Assembly (NCBI GenBank): GCA_021839785.1
Contig: JAKCAB010000417.1
Span: 1-7,133, forward strand
Source: a bacterium
GTDB taxonomy: Bacteria > Verrucomicrobiota > Verrucomicrobiae > Limisphaerales > J093
DNA: 7,133 nt
Reading direction: 5' to 3'
In this document: piece by piece, positions 1-5,400 of the stretch
Position numbering within the stretch: position 1 is the first letter of the stretch
Layout of the letters: every line of letters starts with the position of its first letter
The notes under the pieces: model-generated
Database searches by the model: none
What the model was told of the DNA's origin: nothing
What the model saw: the letters and a program-made list of their open reading frames with translations, nothing else
Made by a program: the position numbers and the translations under genes

Positions 1-88
1 TTAGGGATCGCGACCGGCGAGTCAAACGCCACATTTCCCACTTTCCAAGCCGGGGCCTTTGCCGCAGCGTTCGCCCCGCGAATTCGCC

Positions 89-1717
89 ATGAAAACCACG
101 ACTTTAAAACCGAACCAAGTGTACCTCGTTGCCAGCGGCGACCTCCGCCTTTCCGCCAATCAGAAGTGCTGGCCCGAACAGGCCAAGATGGAGGCCACCC
201 TGACCAGCGCCCTGGCCGCGGAAGGCTGGAAAGTCGTCCGCGCGCACCCGTACGACAAGGCGCGCCAGCACGGCTTCATCGATTCGCAGGCGATGGGCAT
301 GGAGGTGTTTCGGGCGCTCGATCCGGACGCGCCGTTGATCGTGGCCGAGAGCGTCTGGCAATACAGCCATCACGTCCTGTCCGGGCTGACCACGCACCGC
401 GGACCGATCCTGACGGTGGCGAATTGGAGCGGCACGTGGCCGGGGTTGGTCGGGATGTTGAACCTGAACGGCTCGCTCACCAAGGCGGGCGTGAAGTACA
501 GCACGTTGTGGAGCGAGGACTTCAAGGACGCTTCGTTCAAGGCCGGCCTCCGGCAATGGCTCCAGACCGGCGTCGTCACCCATGACCAAAGCCACGTCCG
601 CGACCTGGCGCTGCTCAAGTTGCCTGCCGCCGACGAAGCGCTGGGCCGGGACTGGGCGCGCGCGTTTCGCCAACGCAAGGCCATCCTGGGTGTGTTCGAC
701 GAAGGTTGCATGGGCATGTTCAACGCGATCGTTCCGGACGAGTTGCTTCACCCCACCGGCGTGTTCAAAGAGCGCCTGAGCCAGTCCACGCTGTATGCGG
801 CCATGCAGCAAGTCAGCGACGCCGAGGCGCGCGAGGTCTTGACTTGGTACGTCCGCAAAGGCGTGAAGTTCTGCTGGGGCGCTGACGAGGCGACCGAGCT
901 GACCGAGGCGCAGACGCTCGAGCAGTGCAAGATGTACATCGCGGCGGTCCGGCTGGCGGCCGACTTCGGCTGCGACGCCATCGGCATCCAATACCAGCAA
1001 GGCTTGAAGGACCTCGCTCCGGCCAGCGACCTCGTGGAAGGCACGCTCAACAACGTGGACCGCCCGCCGGTGAAATGTGCCCAGACCGGCAAAGTGCTGT
1101 TCCACGGCGAGGCGCTGCCGCACTTCAACGAAGTCGATGAGTGCGCCGGCCTCGACGGACTCGTGACCTACAAGCTCTGGCGCGAACTCGGTTTCGCCCC
1201 GGAAAACACGCTTCACGACGTGCGTTGGGCCGATTGGGACCAGTCCAAGACCACCCGGGAATACGTCTGGGTCCTCGAGATTTCCGGCGCCGTGCCGCCC
1301 GCGCACCTGATTGGCGGTTGGAAGGGCGTGACCAGCGAGCGCCAGCCGGCGATGTATTTCCGGCTGGGCGGCGGGACCGTCAAGGGCATCAGCAAACCGG
1401 GCTGGATCGTCTGGAGCCGGGTGTTCGTGATGGGCGACAAGCTGCATTGCGACCTTGGCGTGGCCGAAGTCATCAGTCTGCCCCAGGCCGAGACCGGGCG
1501 CCGCTGGCGCGAGACCACGCCGCAGTGGCCGATCATGCACACGGTCCTGAAAGGCATCACCCGCGACCAGATGATGGCCCGGCACAAGTCGAACCACATC
1601 CAGGTCGTCTATGCGCCAAACGAGAAGCAGGCCCACCGCGCCTGCCGGATCAAGGCCGCCGCGCTGGCCGAGTTGGGCCTCGAAGTCCATCTCTGCGGTG
1701 AAGTGAAGCTGGCGTAA
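89..1717 (+). CDS. L-fucose/L-arabinose isomerase-family protein (aldose-ketose isomerase, substrate unassigned)
   Basis: A complete 542-residue cytosolic protein with no signal peptide or membrane segment. I recognise the FucI/AraA superfamily, whose members interconvert an aldose and a ketose using a bound divalent metal. An N-terminal alpha/beta region (about 1-200) is followed by the DEGCMGM segment (204-210), [11 protein letters not shown] (299-309), [12 protein letters not shown] (317-328), [11 protein letters not shown] (347-357) and a C-terminal SNHIQVVYA (501-509). By analogy with E. coli FucI (metal ligands Glu337, Asp361, His528), Glu317, Asp350 and His503 are the likely ligands; this is my by-eye alignment. 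The length is a little under FucI (591 residues). ATG at 89 was preferred to an in-frame TTG at 59 because family-like sequence begins there; neither start has a Shine-Dalgarno site. Fucose, arabinose, rhamnose-type or other sugars are all possible substrates, so no gene symbol is given. No transporter, kinase or aldolase partner is visible. Confidence 0.85.
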   Translation: MKTTTLKPNQVYLVASGDLRLSANQKCWPEQAKMEATLTSALAAEGWKVVRAHPYDKARQHGFIDSQAMGMEVFRALDPDAPLIVAESVWQYSHHVLSGLTTHRGPILTVANWSGTWPGLVGMLNLNGSLTKAGVKYSTLWSEDFKDASFKAGLRQWLQTGVVTHDQSHVRDLALLKLPAADEALGRDWARAFRQRKAILGVFDEGCMGMFNAIVPDELLHPTGVFKERLSQSTLYAAMQQVSDAEAREVLTWYVRKGVKFCWGADEATELTEAQTLEQCKMYIAAVRLAADFGCDAIGIQYQQGLKDLAPASDLVEGTLNNVDRPPVKCAQTGKVLFHGEALPHFNEVDECAGLDGLVTYKLWRELGFAPENTLHDVRWADWDQSKTTREYVWVLEISGAVPPAHLIGGWKGVTSERQPAMYFRLGGGTVKGISKPGWIVWSRVFVMGDKLHCDLGVAEVISLPQAETGRRWRETTPQWPIMHTVLKGITRDQMMARHKSNHIQVVYAPNEKQAHRACRIKAAALAELGLEVHLCGEVKLA

Positions 1718-1769
1718 GCCGGACGCGTAGGTTTGCGGCTCGCGTTCAAGGATCGAAGGCGACAGAAGC

Positions 1770-2228
1770 GCCGGCCATGCTGACGAGGCGCTGGAACGCT
1801 GCCGTCGCATCAACGCGGTGGAGGCTGAAGCCGATATCCTCATTGACCTGGCCCGACTGCGCGCCGCCACGGGCGCGCCGGACGACGCCCAGCGATTGGC
1901 CGAGGAGGCGCTGCTCATCACCGAGCGCAGCGGCTACGCCCTGAAAGGCGCTGACGCCCACCTCGAACTCGCCAAGCTCGCCCTGAACCTCTCGTCGGTA
2001 GGGCCGAGTTGCCGCTCGGCCCAAATGTCAGGGACGCGCAGCAACGCGTCCCTACCGGAGCAGTTGGACGATGCGATCAAGCACGCCTCTTCGGCGCAAC
2101 GCGAGGCCGCCCTTCATCACGCCACCGAAGCCCGCCGGCTCGCCGCCTGCGACGGCCCGCCCGATTACACCTACAAGGTCGCCTACGACGAAGCCGGTGT
2201 GTTGCTGGCTCAGTTGGGTGGGGGCTGA
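1770..2228 (+). pseudogene. C-terminal remnant of a TPR protein (probable STAND/NTPase-type), N-terminus missing
   Basis: The frame is open from 1731 (after a TAG at 1728-1730) to the TGA at 2226-2228. Recognisable sequence starts near 1770 with GHADEALERCRRIN and continues through two helix-turn-helix TPR-like stretches (EADILIDLARLRAATGAPDD, then AQRLAEEALLITERSGY and ADAHLELAKLALNL). It ends in CDGPPDYTYKVAYDEAG, a tail I associate with the extreme C-terminus of large TPR proteins that carry NACHT/AAA-like or other signalling domains further upstream. The available starts (for example GTG 1818) lie inside a TPR helix and lack a ribosome binding site. Nothing upstream could supply the missing part, because the isomerase gene ends only about 50 bases before. 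A palindromic insertion interrupts the protein at codons equivalent to 1995-2060 without shifting the frame. I call it a truncated relic; expression as a small 136-residue TPR protein cannot be excluded. Confidence 0.7.
1996..2057. repeat. REP/BIME-like twin palindrome inserted in frame in the TPR remnant
   Basis: Two perfect hairpins lie 8 bases apart. The first has arms GGGCCGAG (2001-2008) and CTCGGCCC (2015-2022) around the loop TTGCCG. The second has arms GGGACGCG (2031-2038) and CGCGTCCC (2045-2052) around CAGCAA, which reads TTGCTG on the other strand. The ends are inverted copies: CGGTAGGG (1996-2003) and CCCTACCG (2050-2057). Read from its own outer end, each half is CGGTAGGG, a 5-base arm, TTGCYG, the complementary arm, then CCC. 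Each hairpin therefore has GTAG at its foot (1998-2001 on +, 2055-2052 on -), the known hallmark of REP sequences mobilised by RAYT (TnpA_REP) transposases. The stem bases differ between halves yet stay paired. Both flanks are in the same TPR reading frame, so the net insertion is a multiple of three and adds about 22 residues. No second copy was seen in the window. Confidence 0.8.
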
Positions 2229-2412
2229 GCCGCCCGGTTCTTCCGGTTAGCTCCGGTGGCTTACATGCTCGTTGGAGCGGCTTTCGCTGGCACGTTTCCA
2301 GAACTCCTTGCTCCGGGACCAGTCCAATCTCGGTGGCGTGGCCGTATCTGGCGTTGCCGGCGGTGCCGGCGAGGTTCAGGTGCGGCGTCTTTTGTCGCTG
2401 GTTTCGGTTCGG
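2229..2412. other. Gap between convergent genes; possible weak bidirectional hairpin
   Basis: This stretch separates the stop of the TPR remnant from the stop of the large minus-strand gene. I see no gene, RNA or mobile element in it. The only structure noted is GCCGGC-GGT-GCCGGC at 2356-2370, a 6-base-pair hairpin with a 3-base loop, extendable by a wobble and one A-T pair. It could act as a transcription end for either side, but no T-run follows on either strand, so a classical intrinsic terminator is not supported. Confidence 0.25.
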
Positions 2413-5400
2413 TTAGGCTGCCTGCCGTTCTTCGCGGCGCCGGGCACGGATCAGATTCGCAAGCAGGGCGGTCAGGACGAACACCGCGGCCAGCAGCCCG
2501 AGCTTGGCGCCAAAGCCAGTCGGCCGGACCGCGGAGGCTTCAAGGCCGATTTTGAGGTCGGCCCAAGTGTCCACCTGCAACGGCCGCGTGAAGGTCAACA
2601 ACCGGCCTTGCTCCGGAATGGAGGCGCGGATCTCGGCCGGACTCGCCACCGCGGCGTCCTGTTGTTGAATCAACCGCTCGGCCAGGCGCATCTGCACGGC
2701 GTTTTCCTCGGCCGTGTTGCGTTCGATGAGTTGTTTGGCCTCCTGCTGGGTGTATTGCGTCTGGCCTTCGCGCAGGCCGCGCGGCGTGTTCGCGAGGGCG
2801 TCGCTTTCGCCGGCCACCTTCGCCTGGCGGAAATTCAGGCCCACCAACGCCTGCTGCATTTTCAGGTTGTGCAACTGGACGCGCGCATCCTCGTTGAAGG
2901 CGCTGTCGTGCTGGGAGAGACCGTAGGCGTTTTGAAAGGCGCGCCGCGCCTGTTCGGGATCGCCTTGAGCCAGGAGGCTGTTGGCGGTGGTAAGGAACTG
3001 CTCGGCTTCCTGGCTCTTGGCGCGCTGCAGGTTGACCTCCGTCCGGCGGTAAGTGTCGAAATCGACCGCGACCGGCCGGGTGGCCGCCGTTTGTTCTTGG
3101 AGTTGGAGCGTGCCACTCCAATCGCGGAGCTGCCATTTATCGCTGAGATAGACGCGCCAGGTGATGTTTTCGAGCGGCAGGTCGAAGCGCGGCCCGAGCA
3201 ACTCGAGGTCCAGCCAGCGCGCGCTGGCCTGCCCGGTGCGGCTGCTGAAATAGAACTCCACGGTGGTGGACTCGCCGGTCTTCGAGTGCTGCTCCAACGG
3301 GATGAGCACCTCGTTGGTCTGGCGCCACGGCCAGACGCTGTTTTCGTTGACGAAGGCGAACCAGAACTTGGCGTCCGCGGGCAGGGTGAAGTGCAACAGG
3401 CGCTTGTCGCCCGGAATCAACTGGAGCCGCGCCTGCGTGAGCATCACGCCGTCGTCGGACAGGACGGAGGTGAGCGTGACGTTGCTGACGTGCGCGGGCA
3501 GGAGCTTCGCGGCTTCGTGCCGTTCCAGGCGCAACGGCAGCGTGAACGCCGGTTCGACCAGGCGGAAAGTGTAGTTCGCCGCCGAGGCTTGGATGTCTTG
3601 CTGCAACAGCCGCGGGATGGATTGCCACTCTGCCGGCTGGAGCGCGGTGGGCGGCGTGGCGATGCGCACCTGCAGGCGACCCCCGGCCTGCACCGTGACG
3701 AAGCCGCGCTGGAGGTTCACCGCGAGGGCTTCGGTGCCCACGAGGGTGGCCTCGGTGGCGTTGGCGGCCAGCGGCTGACTGTAATTCACCTGGAGCAGGT
3801 ATTTGCCGAGGACGCGGCGGTTCAACTTGATCTCCCATTCGCGGGTGACCGTGTTGGTCTGGCCGTCCGGCTGACGAAAATCGCTGACTTGGTCGCCGCG
3901 GAAGCGGACGTTTTCGGCGTTCGCCGGCAAAATCACGCGCAGCGCCTTCACCCCCGTGTTTTCGATCTGGTATTGCAGGTTGGCCGCGACGGCGACTTGC
4001 GCCTCGGTCACGGTGGCGTGTTGCAGGCTCGTGACCTGAATCCACGCGTCCACGCGTTCGAGGTCGAGCGCGAGTTTCCAGTCACCCTGCAAAAGCCGGA
4101 ACGCGAGCACGCCTTTCTGGCGCACTCCGGCCTTGAGCGGGTCAAGCTGCGTGACGCCGTCCCGCGTGACGACCTGGAGCCTCATGCCTTGCTCGGGCAC
4201 GATCAACAACTGGCCGCGTTGCTTGCTGGCTTCGCGCAAGACCAGCCGCGGCACGGCCCAGTTCGTCACCGACCGGACGCCCGGCCCGGCCAGGCTGACC
4301 GCGAACTGCTGCTGGCCATCCGTCTTGGTCTTGAGGTGCAGCGTGATCAACCGGCCTTCGTCGGTCTTCAGCTCGGTCCAATGACTCATCGCGGCGCCGC
4401 TGATCGATTCGACATCCATCCCGGCGGGCAGGAGGAAACTGAGTTTGAAAATGCCGGCGCGAGTGATTTCGGTGTCGAGCGTCGCGGCCAGGAGCACGCG
4501 ATCTTCGCCCAGCGAAAGCGTCTGCTGGGCTTCGACGCGCACGTCGGGTTCCACCGGCGCGGCCTTCAGCGTGAGTGTGCCTTTCGGTTCCGAGTAGCGG
4601 AAGGCGCGGCGCAGGGTCAGACCGCTGATGGCGCTGCGAAGCGGATCGAGCACCGTGCCGGGGAAATCCTCGAGGTTGATCGGCGAAAACGCCTCGGCCT
4701 GCACGTCCGCGAGTTGCACCTCCGAGCCGGTGGCCACGCCGATCAAGCCGATCTGGCCGGCGGCGTTATCGACCGTGATCAGGCCGGCGGCCTTCTCGAA
4801 CGGCAATGGCCCGGTGGCGATCTGCGACTTGATCAGCACCGCGAACGGTTTCGATTGCGCCGGCGTCAGGCTGACCCGCAGCTTGCGCGTCTCGGGGTCG
4901 AATCGCCAGAGCGACAGCCCCGCGGCCGCAACGTCGGTAATCGTCGCACCGGCGGGCACCGAGAAGGTGAGTTCGCTCAACTGGCCTTGGGCGGGGCGAA
5001 TCTGGACCTGGTGCAAACCTTCCACCACGCCGGCGCCCGGCACGTAGAGTTGGAACACCTCGGCGTAGAACACGGCCTTCTCGCGACGAGTGTCGCGGCT
5101 GCGCGGTTTCCAGCCGATCCAGGCGTCGTTCACCGGCGCGAGCACGACGCTGAAGACCGAATTCGTGGCGGGCGCCGTGTCGCTGCGCTGCACGGCCACG
5201 GCTTGCGGCGCGTCGAGGTCCACGTCCAGGCCGGTGAGCGACACGGCCAAGCGGTTGACCAGGCCGTACTGCGTGGGCAGCGCAAACCCGCGTTCGCCGT
5301 CGCGCCGGCTCACCTGGGTCTGGTATTCGATCGCCACATCCAGTGGCCCAGTCGTGTCCGCCACGAGCACCTGGCTGGGGCCGGCGTCGGTCCCGACTTC

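Noticed and set aside
59..88. TTG at 59 as an upstream start of the isomerase
   Set aside because: The extra ten residues (PQRSPREFA region) look unlike the family N-terminus and there is no ribosome binding site; the ATG at 89 begins family-like sequence.
1723..1745. Possible terminator ACGCG...CGCGT just after the isomerase stop
   Set aside because: Only five base pairs with a 13-base loop and no T-run; expected by chance in such GC-rich DNA. It contains a GTAG but no REP-like hairpin.
104..1921. A 605-codon open frame on the minus strand opposite the isomerase gene
   Set aside because: It is a mirror of the isomerase coding frame in high-GC DNA. Its product is rich in Arg, Ala, Gly and His, matches no family I know, and it runs past the end of one gene into the next without regard to their boundaries.
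2356..2370. GCCGGC-GGT-GCCGGC as an intrinsic terminator for the convergent genes
   Set aside because: The stem is short and no T-run follows on either side, so it is mentioned only as a weak possibility.
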